NCBI GenBank assembly: GCA_965153355.1
Contig: OZ231126.1
Location: 36,332,001-36,396,000, forward strand
Direction: 5' to 3'
Source: Flaccisagitta enflata
Lineage: Eukaryota > Chaetognatha > Sagittoidea > Aphragmophora
Length of the DNA stretch: 64,000 nucleotides
Below are positions 11,715 through 24,016 of this stretch, piece by piece; positions within the stretch are counted from its first letter, which is position 1, and every line of letters begins with the position of its first letter. Both the position numbers and the translations under genes were made by a program. The notes beneath the pieces are model-generated. The model saw nothing but the letters and a program-made list of their open reading frames with translations. It had not been told where the DNA came from and made no database searches.

Positions 11715-12110
11715 TATGTTTGTTTAGGCATGCAAATGTAAGAAAACATGTTTATGAGCATAGCTGCTCATCTGTGAGGTTGTTTTTGAGCATTATGGCT
11801 GATTTACCTCATTTAGCTCTTCTTTTTTTTTCAAATACGATAAATGAATAGATATTTTGATATATGTTTGAGCAAGCAAATATGAGAAAGCATGTCGCTT
11901 AGCAAAGTGTTTTAGCTACTCTAGCTGATTTAGCTCATTTAGCTCAGTTTTCTTTTTTTTTATTCTAAATGGGATAAATCAATAAATGTTTTGATGTGAG
12001 CATGCAAATACGGGAAAGCATGTTAGTGACCATACCTGGTTGTCCGGTTGAGTGATTTGGGGTATTTTAGCTCATCTTGCTCATTTGGCTCAGTCGTATC
12101 TATCTCCGAT
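11715..12110. repeat. Imperfect tandem repeat, three units of about 140 bp
   Basis: Each unit contains GCATGCAAAT or GCAAGCAAAT, then GAAAGCATGT, then TAGCTCATTTAGCTC, a T-run and GATAAATNAATA. The three units start near 11727, 11870 and 11998. Confidence 0.75.
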
Positions 12111-12419
12111 TTTAAGTGCAATCAATATATACAAGTGCTCTTGATTCATTCTATAAAATAAAAAAAAATTGCAGTGACTGAAGATAAAAGATTGGCGAAA
12201 AGTGACCAATGCTTACGACTTTTTTCCCTACGGCGGTTGTCGCCATTACTGGTAACGAACATCATCTCTGTAGAAGAGATAGGCCAAGTAACCATTGCGT
12301 AAACGAGGTAGTTACAAAGTTATTTAACAATGCAATGCACGAAGGCATGATAAGAATTGCAGTCGTTTGCCCGGGGGCAGTGGGAGGTAGAAATCCCCTA
12401 TGTTTTTTCTCGACTGTTA

Positions 12420-12508
12420 AAGAAGAAAAAGAAGAAGAAGAAGAAGAAGAAGAAGAAGAAGAAGAAGAAGAAGAAGAAGAAGAAGAAGAAGAAGAAGAAG
12501 AAGAAGAT
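12420..12508. repeat. (GAA)n microsatellite
   Basis: About 28 GAA units with one early interruption. The following 12511-12600 is a fragment resembling the GGTGGGCAGGGGCGTCC module of HINE-like elements. Confidence 0.95.
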
Positions 12509-12684
12509 TAAGTGGCGTGGGGCGACAATATCGTTGCGGACGGGTGGGCAGGGGCGTCCAAACCCCAACCACACCCAACGCCCTCCCCCACACATAGGAA
12601 ATTGGACCCCGTGTTGGGTATTAGGGGTCTGAATTATGTGGCCCTTGAAGCATGAGGAGTCCCGAACATTTGAAATTTGGACTA

Positions 12685-13268
12685 CTACCCGAATTAAAAA
12701 GAACGCAAGTTTTTCATAGGATTGTTCAGATTGGACTATATTTCACTACTGAACGGCATTTTGATGGCTTCTGTCCATCAAATTTGAGAGTTTTAGTCAA
12801 TAGAATTCAGTAACTGATGAGAAAAAGCCGCGCGAAAGCATGAGGTATTTTGGAGAAAAAAATTTATGGTATTGGGAAATATCCATGTTGATTTGGGGGG
12901 TTTTATCACACTTACCCGCTACAAGTGATTCATTTTTCATGGCAGACATTGGGTAGCTTTCATATGAGCACCATGATTATTGACGAAATGAGTATAAATG
13001 CTTATTGGTTACAAAAATGACAACCATAGAGAAATAATTTCCAATTAGAAATGGCGTCTTTCTCCTCCAACTGCGAAATGAAATTTTGACTTGCACACCT
13101 TCATTTGAATGTAACTTCTAAACGAATAAAGCTACAAATGTGGGATTGCGCTCAAAAGAAAGTCCTTGAAAAAAGCTTCAATTTGGTCACCAATAAATTG
13201 TTTCTGAATTTAGCCAAAGGCGCGTAAATTGGCATAGAAAAAACTTGCGTTTTTTTTAATTCTGGTAG
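12685..13268. mobile_element. TA-flanked foldback MITE
   Basis: Terminal inverted repeats CTACCCGAATTAAAAA and its imperfect complement at the right (AATTCTGGTAG), with inner arms sharing CGCAAGTTTTT. TA is present on both sides. At 584 bp it is far too short to code for a transposase. It is mariner-type by target site only. Confidence 0.75.
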
Positions 13269-13346
13269 TACATGCTAGCTCGGATCTTAAAAACTCAACA
13301 TTGTCAGAGCCTTTATGTTCGGGAGATGAGAGCACTATTTCATGAT

Positions 13347-13543
13347 ACAAAGCACCAAAAAAAAAAATTGGAAGTCCTCAGATGTCAGGAAATTGGCGCC
13401 GCCACCCCCCTCATATTCCATAGAAAATATACAAGAAGGATTTTAACTTTTAATGTTCCCTATACTTTACTATGGAAAAGAGGGGGTATGGCGGCGCCAA
13501 TTTCCTGACTTCTGATGACCTCCAGATTTTTTTTGGTGCTTTA
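13347..13543. repeat. Hairpin-forming inverted repeat
   Basis: Arms begin AAAGCACCAAAAAAAA and continue through TCAGGAAATTGGCGCCGCC. The complementary arm ends near GGTGCTTT. The spacer is about 60 bp. It is probably a small foldback element. Confidence 0.75.
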
Positions 13544-13785
13544 TGTTGTTCCACCTATCATACCATGAAATGGTGCGCGCATCTCCTGAACTTAAAGGCT
13601 CCGATGATGTTTGGTCTTAAGGCTCCAGGCTACTATATGCCCAGAAATTATGTCAGGCCTCGACGAATGAACAGTACGCCGATTGAACAGGGTTGAAAAA
13701 AACTCGGAGAATCGCAAAAATTGTCCAATATACAACCTTCAACCGTAAAAGTACCCCATAGGAATCAAAGAACCGTAAAAGAATA

Positions 13786-13901
13786 AACCAGGCTAACTAG
13801 GCCAAGTAGATGCGCCGTATGGATCGTCAAACGAATGCGTGACCCAACCGACATACCGACCAACGGACACAGCCAGCTATAGAGGTGCTTTGGCGCACCT
13901 A
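13786..13901 (-). mobile_element. HINE-like element, GGTGCG subfamily (short)
   Basis: Reverse orientation: the right edge is the complement of TTAGGTGCGCCAAAGCACCT, followed inward by GTCC/GTTGGT/GTCGG units. The left edge reads AACCAGGCTAACTAGGCC. It is only 116 bp and abuts the 3' end of the next reverse element. Confidence 0.8.
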
Positions 13902-13902
13902 A

Positions 13903-14919
13903 AACAAGGTCATTAGACCTAAGTCGCGTGCGAGGGCACTTTTACATAGTCGCAAAAGCGTTAGATGGTCAGCGGTACCCGTTGCCCCTATGTGAGTTTA
14001 TGTGGGTGTGAGGTGGTTAGAGGGGCAGCGGCCCCGAAGGGGCCGATGACCTATGCTGTTTTTATTTGAGCCTCAAGGCTGGAATTAGGGCCTTGAGGCT
14101 GGGATTTGAGCCTTGGGGCTGGGATTTGAGCCTCGAGGCTGGGATTTGAGCCTCGAGGCTGGAATTTGAGCCTCGAGGCCGGAATTTGAGCCTCAAGGCT
14201 GGGATTTGAGCCTCCAAGCTGGGATTTGAGCCTCCAGGCTGGGATTTGAGCCTGGAGGCTAGGATTTGGGTCTTGAGGCTGAGATATGAGCCTTGAGGCT
14301 GGGGGGGGGTACACTGAAAAGGGAGAAATTTCTGCATATGTGAAAGCATAGGTCATCGGCCCCTTCGGGGCCGCTGCCCAAAAAGGCAGACAGACAGACA
14401 AATGGACTAAAACATTTAAAAAGACCTATGAACTAGCAACAAAAAGTCTTGAAAACAACTTTGTTACAAACCAATGGACAGACAGACGGACGGACGAACG
14501 GACGGACAGACGATCAAATAAGTGGCTTTTAGAGGTGTATGAATGACATAAAAACATTTAAGGATATTTAAAATGTCTTTGAATTGGCTGTAACACCCTT
14601 TGAACAACTTGTGACAGACGGACTGAAAGACCAACCAAAAAGTGGCTTATAAAGGTTTATAAATGCCTCAGAAACATTCGAAAACATTTAAAATGTCTTT
14701 ATTTTGTGTGAAAAGCCTTTTAAACAGTTTTGTTACCGACCGACCCACCAACTGACCGACCAACTGACCGACCGACCGATTGACCGACCGACCGACCGAC
14801 CGACCGACCGACCGACCGACCGACCGACCGACCGACCGACCGACCGACCGACCGACCGACCGACCGACCGACCGACCGACCGACCGAAAAGTGGCTTATA
14901 GAGTCGCATAACACGCGAC
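13903..14919 (-). mobile_element. HINE-like element with a long (CGGT)n tract and a nested repeat element
   Basis: Reverse orientation. The 3' end ACAAGGTCATTAGACCTAAG, with sub-terminal GTCGCGTGCGAG, is at the left, and the 5' end complementary to TTAGTCGCGTGTTATGCGACT is at the right. Next to the 5' hairpin is an array of about 35 ACCG units (14738-14886), the longest tetranucleotide tract of the family here. A terminal-hairpin repeat element is inserted at about 13945-14392. Confidence 0.82.
13945..14392 (+). mobile_element. GC-hairpin element with 20-bp tandem repeats (copy in 14 kb region)
   Basis: The left part is AGTCGCAAAAGCGTTAGATG and GGTCAGCGGTACCCGTTGCC. A palindromic module GCGGCCCCGAAGGGGCCG then occurs in inverted orientation at both sides of about 11 tandem 20-bp units of the GCCTCGAGGCTGGGATTTGA type (about 14066-14300). 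The right end is CCGCTGCCCAAAAA. Related copies are at about 7965-8340, 9870-10250, 19423-19935, 27916-28593 and 36843-37373. Confidence 0.8.
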
Positions 14920-15399
14920 TAAGAAGAAAGAGGAATCGTGAATATTCATCTCTGGGCGAAGAAGTCACCCTTCGATGCATCCGGGAATCATCCCCCAAAT
15001 CGTCTGATCGGGGACTCCCAATTCCTCCACCTAATCAGCATCCAAGATGATGACTTTTAAACTATTTTGCAATCCTGGAGAAATAGTGACAAATCCAGTT
15101 TAGAACCAGGGTTTAGAACACCCAGATTATGCCGCTCAATGTTTACTTAAACGTCGTTTGAGTTTCACATAAAAAGCGCGACAGATTGAAGCAAGTCTCA
15201 AATTCTCCGGATCCCCGAATCAAGTTACAATCCGAACGAGTTTGCGTTCATCAACATCATTTTTCGCAAAACAAGAAGAAAAAACAACAAACCAAAAACT
15301 AAAAAGTCAAACAAGAAAAAACGATTATCTTTGAAGATACGTCTATCCGTATCCATATCTCTAAAAAAAAAAATAAAAGAAAACAATAACAAGAAAAAG

Positions 15400-17534
15400 A
15401 TGGCTTCCAACAACACTAATTATGCCGACTTTAACAACACTGCTTGTATCGTTGAAAATCTTCAACTCCTTTCTGGTCAAGCTACGGATGCTCATAATAT
15501 GGATCTCCAACAAGAACTGACAAAATCCAAGCCAAAAATAGAGAAAAAGAAACTCGATCTGTCCGACTGGCGGCGTTGGATTCCATTTGGCGGTGTCGTT
15601 GTTCTCGCTCTTGGTGTTATTGTGGGCGTCATCGTCTGCATTGGTGGCAAAATTCGTCCAGATGCGCGAAATCAACTTGACGGTACGTATTTATTCAGAC
15701 AAGATTAAAACGAGTACTGGTAGACGTTTTACACATTTTCATCCAAAGCTACTATCTAGGAAATAAGTTTGGCAACACCCTTAAAAAGAGATATCTCAAC
15801 TTCTCATTCAGATAAGTAAACAAAATTTATGAGCATTTTAGTCTACGCCAAAAGATCTACTATCTGAGTTCAATATTGTTTCTGTGCATCAAACCATTCA
15901 AAAATACCCTTAGTTTGAAGTTGATCATGTATTTTAAAAAATAGCCAAACAGTTGGATTTCTTTTTTCTCCAACACTTCTATCTTTGAAACACTTTCAAA
16001 TCTTAATAAGAAATGATACAAATATGTGGATTGCACCACTGGTTAGAGCTTGAACTCTAGTTTTATAATCTCATGGATTTTTACTCAGATTTGTAAAGAA
16101 AAGCAACTCAATTTTACAGTTAAAATGACCAAAATTTATTGTTTGATAACCACCTCTTAGGTCCTTGGAGTTGTGATGAATAAACCTCACTTGTAGTCCC
16201 TAAATTGGATTGAAAATTGTTTTTCTCTTTTTTTATTTAGTATAAAGACAAAAATAATCAAAAACAATCAGGAACATAAATTTTGAGCATATGAGGGAGA
16301 AAGCACACTGTCAATCGAAAGTGTCGCCCAACTTTTATCCTAGATAGTACTGCGTGCAATGGCTAAAGAATTGATAATTTGAGAGAATATGCATAGTTAT
16401 TCTCGGTAACTGATAGAAATATGCGAGTAGCTTTGCTTTATCCAAGTATTGGAATTTAGCTGTTGAGCTGTTGCCGACATTTAACTCGTCTGCGAACAAA
16501 GCGTAATCCGAATCCACAATCTCAAGGCAAGATAAACTGTCTTAACGCTGTTGCATACTGGAATTCAGATGCCGTCGCTTTTTTCTTATTTGATTTTACC
16601 ATCATAACAGTCTCTGATGCTAGATAATAAGGAAACTACATGCTTAAACATTGAAAACTGATGAAAAATCGAGGAAGGGAGTTGTTGTCTTGTGGTTCCC
16701 TTCATTAGGAATTGTTTTTGCCTTTCCGCTTCAGCTTTAAAAAAAAAGATTCAAATGATTAACTTTTTTCAAAATCGTTGAAAGATGCAGGGTAATACCT
16801 CTTTTTAGGCTTCCCCAGCGGCGCTCTTCTTTACACATGCGCTAGCACTCCGCTTCTAGTAATGGTGTTATCAATTCTTAATTTTTGTCTAATTAACTTC
16901 ATACTTCACAGCTCCGTCTCCCCTTCCGCAATTGGCTCGTTCTGGAAGAGGAAGAAGGCACCTTCGCAATCAACCAGACGCTGGAAACGTTTGTCAACTC
17001 GAGGGTCTCAACTTGACCCAGCACGAAGTCGGTGACATCAGAACCAAAATATCCAAACAAGGAAATGTCACGATCGCCGATTGGCAGAGGGCCCCGTGGC
17101 TGCCAGATTCCGGCAAATGGAAGAAGAACTTCGCCGTCAAAAATGACGGAATTTTAGTCAAACGCGACGGGATCTACTTCGTCTATGCGAACTTTCCTTT
17201 TACCGGCAACGGCGGAAGTGGAACTGAATGCGCGTATCAACTGCGGTATGGCAACAACAACAACAATAACAACATGATCAACAACAACAACGCAATCAAC
17301 AACAACAACATAATCGACAACAACAAAGTTCGATATTGCCGATGGAAAATCGACGCAAGTACGGGTTCCCACACCATCGCCAATATCCATCAATGCTATT
17401 TGGGTTTCGTGGCGAGAATGTCGAGAGGCGACAGACTCAAAATCATTTTCAACCACAACGAAAGATGCAAAACAAATGTCCACCATTTTAAAAACAATCA
17501 ATTCCTTAGCGTCCTTGGAATCATCAAACAATAG
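15400..17534 (+). CDS. TNF superfamily ligand 2 (type II membrane protein, two exons)
   Basis: Exons 15400-15682 and 16912-17534, joined in phase 1 at the same position as in ligand 1, give 301 residues. There is a cytoplasmic part of about 60 residues, one transmembrane segment (about 61-85, rich in V, G and I), a short stalk, and a furin-like RGRR (107-110). A TNF homology domain follows with IYFVYANFPF, ECAYQLRYG, CRWK, QCYLGFVAR and a C-terminal LGIIKQ. Four cysteines line up with ligand 1. A 24-residue Asn-rich stretch (209-232), encoded by an AAC-type microsatellite, is inserted between ECAYQLRYG and CRWK. The expected product is a trimeric signal ligand, membrane-bound or shed. Ligands 1 and 2 are tandem paralogues. 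The first ATG of the open frame is used as the start. Confidence 0.9.
15752..16347. mobile_element. TA-flanked foldback MITE in the TNF-2 intron
   Basis: Ends CTATCTAGGAAATAAGTTTG and the imperfect complement AACTTTTATCCTAGATAG, with TA on both sides. Length 596 bp. It shares the terminal CTATCTAGG with the element at 28939-29530. Confidence 0.75.
17251..17330 (+). repeat. Coding AAC-type microsatellite in TNF-2
   Basis: Runs of AAC interrupted by AAT, ATG, ATC and GCA codons stay in frame and encode an Asn-rich loop within the TNF homology domain. The equivalent place in ligand 1 has only a few residues. Confidence 0.9.
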
Positions 17535-17945
17535 GAACAATGAGCGTTCATTTTATTACATTTCATTTCATTTTTTAAGCTTCGTTGAATTTGACTCTTT
17601 TCTAACGACAACGTATCATCCGATTTGAAGAACATGTTTCAACTTGGTTAAACATTTACTTTCTTTTCCAAAGAAAATTCATTTCCTTGTTAAGCCATTA
17701 TCACTCCAGTTCAACTACGTTCGATCTGTTTGCAACACAGTTTTTCACATTTGATTTTACAACTGTTGAATTTGGTCACTGTAATTTTAAAGAGCGTCCA
17801 TTTTAGCGTTTCATTATGACTTGTTTATAGGATTATCATAAATCTGATTCCCTTTCTTCTCTTTAACCCTACCAATGGCAATGCTTAGACAGGGTTAGAA
17901 CGAATAGGTGAATAGATGGAATTTAATAGAAAGAAAGGTTGCAAA
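17535..17945. other. 3' flank of TNF-2, no further gene
   Basis: AT-rich sequence with no canonical AATAAA close to the stop. The 3' end of the transcript cannot be placed. Confidence 0.45.
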
Positions 17946-17957
17946 AAAGAAAGATAA

Positions 17958-17962
17958 AATGA

Positions 17963-18014
<52 letters not shown>

Positions 18015-18068
18015 AACAAACAAACAAACAAACAAACAAACAAACAAACAAACAAACAAACAAACAAA

Positions 18069-18132
<64 letters not shown>

Positions 18133-18149
18133 CAGAAAGACAGAAAGAC

Positions 18150-18204
<55 letters not shown>

Positions 18205-18216
18205 CAGAAAGAAAGA
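17958..18216. repeat. (AAAG)n-(AAAC)n-(AAAG)n compound microsatellite
   Basis: About 14 AAAG units, then about 13 AAAC units, then AAAG again with ACAG variants. Open frames on both strands (KKER, SFFL, TNKQ) are produced by the repeat. Confidence 0.97.
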
Positions 18217-18902
18217 TGAAATGATTTTTTTGCGGTAACCTCGTTTACCAAAACGATGACGAATACGTTCGGGTCGTCGACCTCAGAGCGTAAGACAGAA
18301 TATCGATTAGTGGTGAGTAAGGCCAAAACTGATTTAATTCCTGATCGGAGAAGCAAGTGGCCATTCTGGAAAGAAGATCCCAAACCTGGTCAGTTGGGGA
18401 TACCCCACAGTCCATCAAATCCCACCCTGATGCGAAAAAAAAACACCAAACGCCACTTTATACCATTCAACCCACCTGCACAGTCCATCAAATCCCACCC
18501 TGATGGAAAAAAAAAGTTGTTTAATCTCGATCTTAGCTACGCATCGGCATCGCATTTAACTCACGCTTCATTGACATTGTAGAAACTGATAATGGCTCTT
18601 GTAAGGCGCTCAAATTTTGTACCTTAACAACATTTTTGAGTTGTTATTTTTTTTCTATTCTGTCTAATTCGAGGCTAACAATTGAGGCGCGATAACCGCT
18701 GATCTCTTTGCACCAACTTTTTTCTTATCTCAAAGGTCGAACATTGTTTTTGCCTTGAATCTTAAGAAGTGTTCCGGTAAAGAAGAACTAGTCCAGTCTC
18801 AAGCAAGAGGGCATGCGTACATGAATGATACTTGGCGTTGGAATGTAAACAAGTCCTGTTTGGTTGCTTGGGAACCACATTTCCCTATTTCTTCAGCTTT
18901 TT
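18217..18902. other. No recognised gene; short direct repeat
   Basis: Open on the plus strand for about 110 codons (18256-18582) but without a known motif. Two copies of CAGTCCATCAAATCCCACCC (at 18409 and 18481) lie 72 bp apart. The codon content near 18260-18290 looks somewhat gene-like on either strand, but I could not extend it to a gene. Confidence 0.4.
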
Positions 18903-19016
18903 TAGGTGCGACAAAGCACCTCTATAACTGGCTGTGTCCGTTGGTCGGTCGGTCGGTTGGTAACGCATTCGTTCGACGATCCACACCGTCGCACCTATTG
19001 GCCTACTTGGCCTTGT
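18903..19016 (+). mobile_element. HINE-like element, GGTGCG subfamily (114 bp, complete)
   Basis: TAGGTGCGACAAAGCACCT hairpin, CTCTATAACTGGCTGTGTCC, GTTGGTCGGTCGG units, TAACGCATTCGTTCGACGAT body, sub-terminal GTCGCACCT and end GGCCTACTTGGCCTTGTTT. This is the smallest complete copy. Confidence 0.88.
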
Positions 19017-19024
19017 TTACTTGA

Positions 19025-19246
19025 ACAAGGCCAAGTTGGCCAACGATACGTCCTCTTTAAATGAATGTTTTCTCTATGAAAGAATGTATTCAGGCATGAA
19101 TAAATGATTCACTAAATGTATACTACTTTTAATGGGTTAGGCCCACTTTTCTGTTGAAAAATGCATGATTTCGATGTTTTTAATGAATGCATTACTGACC
19201 AACCGACCGACGGAAACAGTCTATTATAGAGATACGAGGACGCATA
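19025..19246 (-). mobile_element. HINE-like element, GATGCG subfamily
   Basis: Reverse orientation: ACAAGGCCAAGTTGGCC at the left with sub-terminal GATACGTCCTC; the right edge is complementary to TATGCGTCCTCGTATCTC. The core has AATGAATG repeats. It lies tail to tail with the preceding element. Confidence 0.85.
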
Positions 19247-19422
19247 TAAAAAAATCTTAAAAAAGAGTATGGGTCCGCGACTGGCCAAACGGCGTTGTCA
19301 AACTGCGTTTTCAAACGACGTTTTCAAACGACGTTTTAAACGGCAGTTGCAGTAAAGAGCGTCAATGTGAAAATTCCCACACAATATTTTACACATTTTT
19401 ATCCACTTTTTATCACCTTTTT

Positions 19423-19935
19423 GGGCAGCGGCCCCAAAGGGCCGATGTCCTGTAGGACACAGGGGGGAATTTCGAGACGTCCGTCCATCCTTCCGTACCC
19501 CCCCTTGCCCATCGGAGCCTCAAGTCTGCAGTCTCAGGCCTGATTTTGGCTCTCTGAGCCCTCAAATTAGCCCTTTCAGACCTCAATTTAGCTCTCAAGA
19601 GCTCAAATCAGCTCTCCAGACCTCATATCTGCCCTCAAGACCTCAAATCAGCCCTCCAGAACTCAAATCCGCCCTCCAGGCCTCATATCAACTCATCAGG
19701 CCTTTTATTTGTCCTCTAGGCCTCAAGCCTGCCCCCCAAACCTCAAATCTGCTCTTTTGAACTAAATTCTGCCCTCCCGACTTCAAATCTGCCTAAGGAT
19801 GTCTCAAAATTCACCCCTGTGTCCTACAGGACATTGGCCCTTTGGGGCCACTGCCCTGCTCTCACTCCACTATTTCACTTGATCACTCCAAGCAGGGCAT
19901 CGGGCACCGCTGACCATGTGCGATCCTTGGATGAC
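19423..19935 (-). mobile_element. GC-hairpin element with about 20-bp tandem repeats, second subfamily
   Basis: GGGCAGCGGCCCCAAAGGGC and TGTCCTGTAGGACACAGGGG modules occur inverted at both sides of tandem units of the CCTCAAATCTGCCCTC type (about 19500-19790). The right end contains GCATCGGGCACCGCTGACCA. It matches 36843-37373 in opposite orientation. Confidence 0.78.
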
Positions 19936-20580
19936 TATAAGTTTTTGCAGAAGAACGGTTTGTCCGCTGGAACAATGTTTGCTGTCATTGGATCAACAGT
20001 AGTGTCTTTTTTTTAATTTGATAAGGTTAATATGGTAATAATAAAAAATGAAAAATATATCTAGAATTGTAAGACGCTTGTTATTAATTTGAGTATAGAC
20101 TTGACATAATATTTGTATTATACAAAAATTGTTTATCATAAAAATAATAACTAAAAAGTGAGAAAAAGCAGAAAATATCATCAAAAAGAGTCTCATTTGG
20201 CCAAACCATACGCAATTAATAATTTGAAATACCAAATTGTTTCTATTGAATCTCGTACAGCATGCTGTGTCAATGATTCAAGCAAAATTTGAGAAATTAA
20301 TTTTATTTCCTTAATATTTTTTTGAATGCATGAAATATTAAAACCTTGCATTGGCTAACTTCCTGTGCTTGCATCAAGCTGCACACCAAGATTCAACTAC
20401 CCCTAATATCTATCCACGCGTGTGCAAAAGCTTGATAGGATCTGTAGAGTCAGCTAGAGTCAGCTCGCGTTCAAGATATTCCTCAAATATGCAAATTAAG
20501 TAAATGCAATATGAATTTTTGTTTTGAGCAATTTGAATTCTTTTTTTTAGATTAAAGATAAGAAGGAAAACAGATATCTC
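19936..20580. other. AT-rich spacer, nothing recognised
   Basis: No gene or element ends found. An 80-codon minus-strand open frame is low-complexity. Confidence 0.45.
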
Positions 20581-20583
20581 TGT

Positions 20584-20692
20584 TTTTGTCTCTCTGTCTG
20601 TCTCTGTCTCTCTCTGTCTCTGTCTCTCTTTGTCTCTCTCTGTCTCTGTCTCTCTCTGTCTCTCTCCGTCTCTGTCTCTGTCTCTCTCTGTT

Positions 20693-20765
<73 letters not shown>

Positions 20766-20771
20766 ATCTCT
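20584..20771. repeat. (CTGT)/(CT)n microsatellite
   Basis: A mixed CTGTCTCT block passes into about 33 pure CT units and ends in CTTTATCTCTC. Confidence 0.97.
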
Positions 20772-21760
20772 CAGTAGTTTTAATCAGCCACTCTGTTTCT
20801 ATCTACAGAACAGATAGGCGGCAAAATATTCACTTGAGGGTCTTGTGATCGGAACGGACAAAAAAGGCTTCGATATTGCTAAAGATATATCATTTTCAGC
20901 TAGTCCGCAGTATTTTCGCCGGGGAATCCGAAAATCATAGTCTCGAAAGGCTACAGAAACCAATTCAATATCTTTTGCTAATACTTAATGACTAGTCATA
21001 GCCTATATCTCAGTTGTTTTTTAATGGATTTGAATATGGAACAGATGTTAGGTCAATATAAAAACTGTCATGGAATGTCGATTGATCAAAAACAATATGT
21101 TTACTGATGAAAATGAATTTGTTTATCATCAGATTATAGAAGGAAATACTGCTTTTATCAGTTTTAGGGCGAGAACCATTAGTTAGATTTTTGTTGGGAC
21201 ACTAATCTTGTCGGGACACAAATTTGGGGTAGCAGTATTAAAAAATCAGACTCTCCTACGCCCCTGGCCATGTACATCGAACCATCTGCCTTATGATAGT
21301 CATGACGGCCTTGGCATCAATGTGTTCTCCTCACGCTAGGCCCCAGTCATCGATCTAGTTTTGCTCTTATGCTGGGTCGGATATAGTTTACTCAATCTAA
21401 AACTAATTGTTCTTGATTCTTATCTATATAAAGAAACCTGACTCAAAACTGAACTATTTTTCGATATCTTTTGAAATAGTCTTGCCAAAATAGTCTCGCT
21501 AAAATGTGTCATCCGATGTGAACGAAGATGACGAATCGTGAAATGACACGTCCTATCTTGCTTCGAATTCTGTGAGAAAGAACCAAAAAGGCGATTCTAC
21601 GGCGATCTATCTGAGCGTTTCCCGCCATCAATTAGCGCGGGAACAGTTAGTCACGAATTACTCAGATGAAGAGAATTACAACGATAAAAACGCCTTTGCA
21701 TACAGTAGTCAGTAGTCAGTAGTCACATGACTTTGCCACCTAGAATTCTTTACTTTTTTT
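20772..21760. other. Spacer without a recognisable gene
   Basis: Unique sequence with no long open frame and no clear inverted ends. GTAGTCAGTAGTCAGTAGTC (21704-21723) is a small tandem repeat just before a GT array. Confidence 0.45.
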
Positions 21761-21761
21761 C

Positions 21762-21866
<105 letters not shown>

Positions 21867-22055
21867 CGAGCGTGGGTGTTAAGGAATAGGGGCGGGGGTT
21901 TGTACGCTCCCGCTCAACCACCCGCGACGATATTGGAACCACGCCGTGGTTCTGAAAGATAACTTAGCACGGTTCTATGATGACATGAGACAAAATAATC
22001 TTTACACAAATTCGAGAGCGGAATTTTTTGTTGTGTACCGTCCAAGTCAGTTTTT

Positions 22056-22370
<315 letters not shown>

Positions 22371-22885
22371 TTTAGTAGCGGACCCGCGACTCCATAACGG
22401 TCGTTGACCGTCTGTCATTCTGTTAGTTGGTCGCTCTGTCCGTCAATCGGTCTAACAGTCCGTAATGATTAAAAGTGAGTTTCTGTATTTGAGAGAGGGT
22501 GTGGAGGGGGGTTCTACGCCTCTGCCCACCCCCCCCCCCCCCGCGACGATTTTGTAAGTTTTTAACCCCGCGTTACTTGTTAACGATGATGACTACTGAT
22601 CTAATAACAACAGCAACAATAGAGATCCAGCTCTATAATTTCGCTTTAAGTCGCTTTATGTGGCGTTCCGGTTGGTAGCGTATTTAGAAAAATGTTTCAT
22701 CAATAACCATCAATCTTTCAAACAAATGCAGCGATGAAAAACATAACCCGAAACAGTAAGTGAAAAGCACACAACTAAATATATTAAAGCCGGGCAAACC
22801 GACTGACGAGTCGTGCGAACGCAATTTTAGAAGAAGGACAACAGAAAGAATGATATATCTCGAAAGTCAAGACAGAAATGAAGAG

Positions 22886-22886
<1 letters not shown>

Positions 22887-22952
<66 letters not shown>

Positions 22953-22956
22953 AAAT

Positions 22957-22991
<35 letters not shown>

Positions 22992-22992
22992 T
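22887..22992. repeat. (AAAG)n microsatellite
   Basis: About 26 AAAG units with two interruptions. Confidence 0.96.
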
Positions 22993-23280
22993 AAAGAAAA
23001 AAGAATGCAAATGAAACGGGAAAATTAAGCCAGGTCAGACAAATCGATGCGATATTCGTGCGACCGACGGACCAATAGATGGTTGCATGTAAGGACGGAC
23101 GGACGGACCAACAGACGGAGGCTAAAATCAAGAGATTTAGAAGAACAGAAAACAAAACAAGGAAAAAACTGGAAATCGACCGAGAGGTCCAACAGAAGAC
23201 AATCTATACACGCTCCAAAATTCTTGACCTTTCACTCTGCATTTTCAAAATTCTTTTTTTGATATAATGTCATTTCGATA

Positions 23281-23898
23281 TTAAAAAAGCGTTAAAACGG
23301 CGAGACTGACGAAGATTTTACACATTTGCCAGGCTTCTGAAAGGCCAAGAAGGAGTTTTTGCGCCATTTCTTTGCCGTTGTCTTCGGTGAGATTTCCGAG
23401 GCGACTCGTCGTAGGAGGCGGCAAGGAAGTTCGCGATGACGCGACGCCGAATCTTGTATTGAAAAATATCATTTTAAGAATCAGGCGTCATAAACACCAA
23501 GAAATCATTATCATAACACACAGATGATGGAACAGAAAATGTTTGAACGCACGTGCACTCACGTGCAGTCAAACACATGAACACACCGTTAAACACATGA
23601 ACCCAAACATCCAAAAAACATGCGCGCACACACACACACACGTACACCCATATATATACTATCTTGCTAATAAGTATATCACCATCTGAAAAAAAGCATC
23701 AACTTTGGAAAAATGCTGATTCTGAACAAGTAAAGCTACATTTGCCAGATTGGTCATATTTTATAGAGTTTAAACAAATATTTGAAATGATACCAATCCG
23801 GTAATCATAGCTTTATTTATATAGGAGCAACACTCTTCCAAAGTTGATGCTTATTTTCAGATGGTGATATACTTATTAGCAAGATAGTATATATATAT

Positions 23899-23933
<35 letters not shown>

Positions 23934-23941
23934 TCACTCAC

Positions 23942-24016
<75 letters not shown>

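Noticed and set aside
14066-14300. Regular 20-bp repeats that might suggest a CRISPR array
   Set aside because: The units are contiguous without unique spacers, and the genome is an animal's.
18256-18582. 108-codon plus-strand frame
   Set aside because: Contains a direct repeat of non-coding type and has no recognisable domain.
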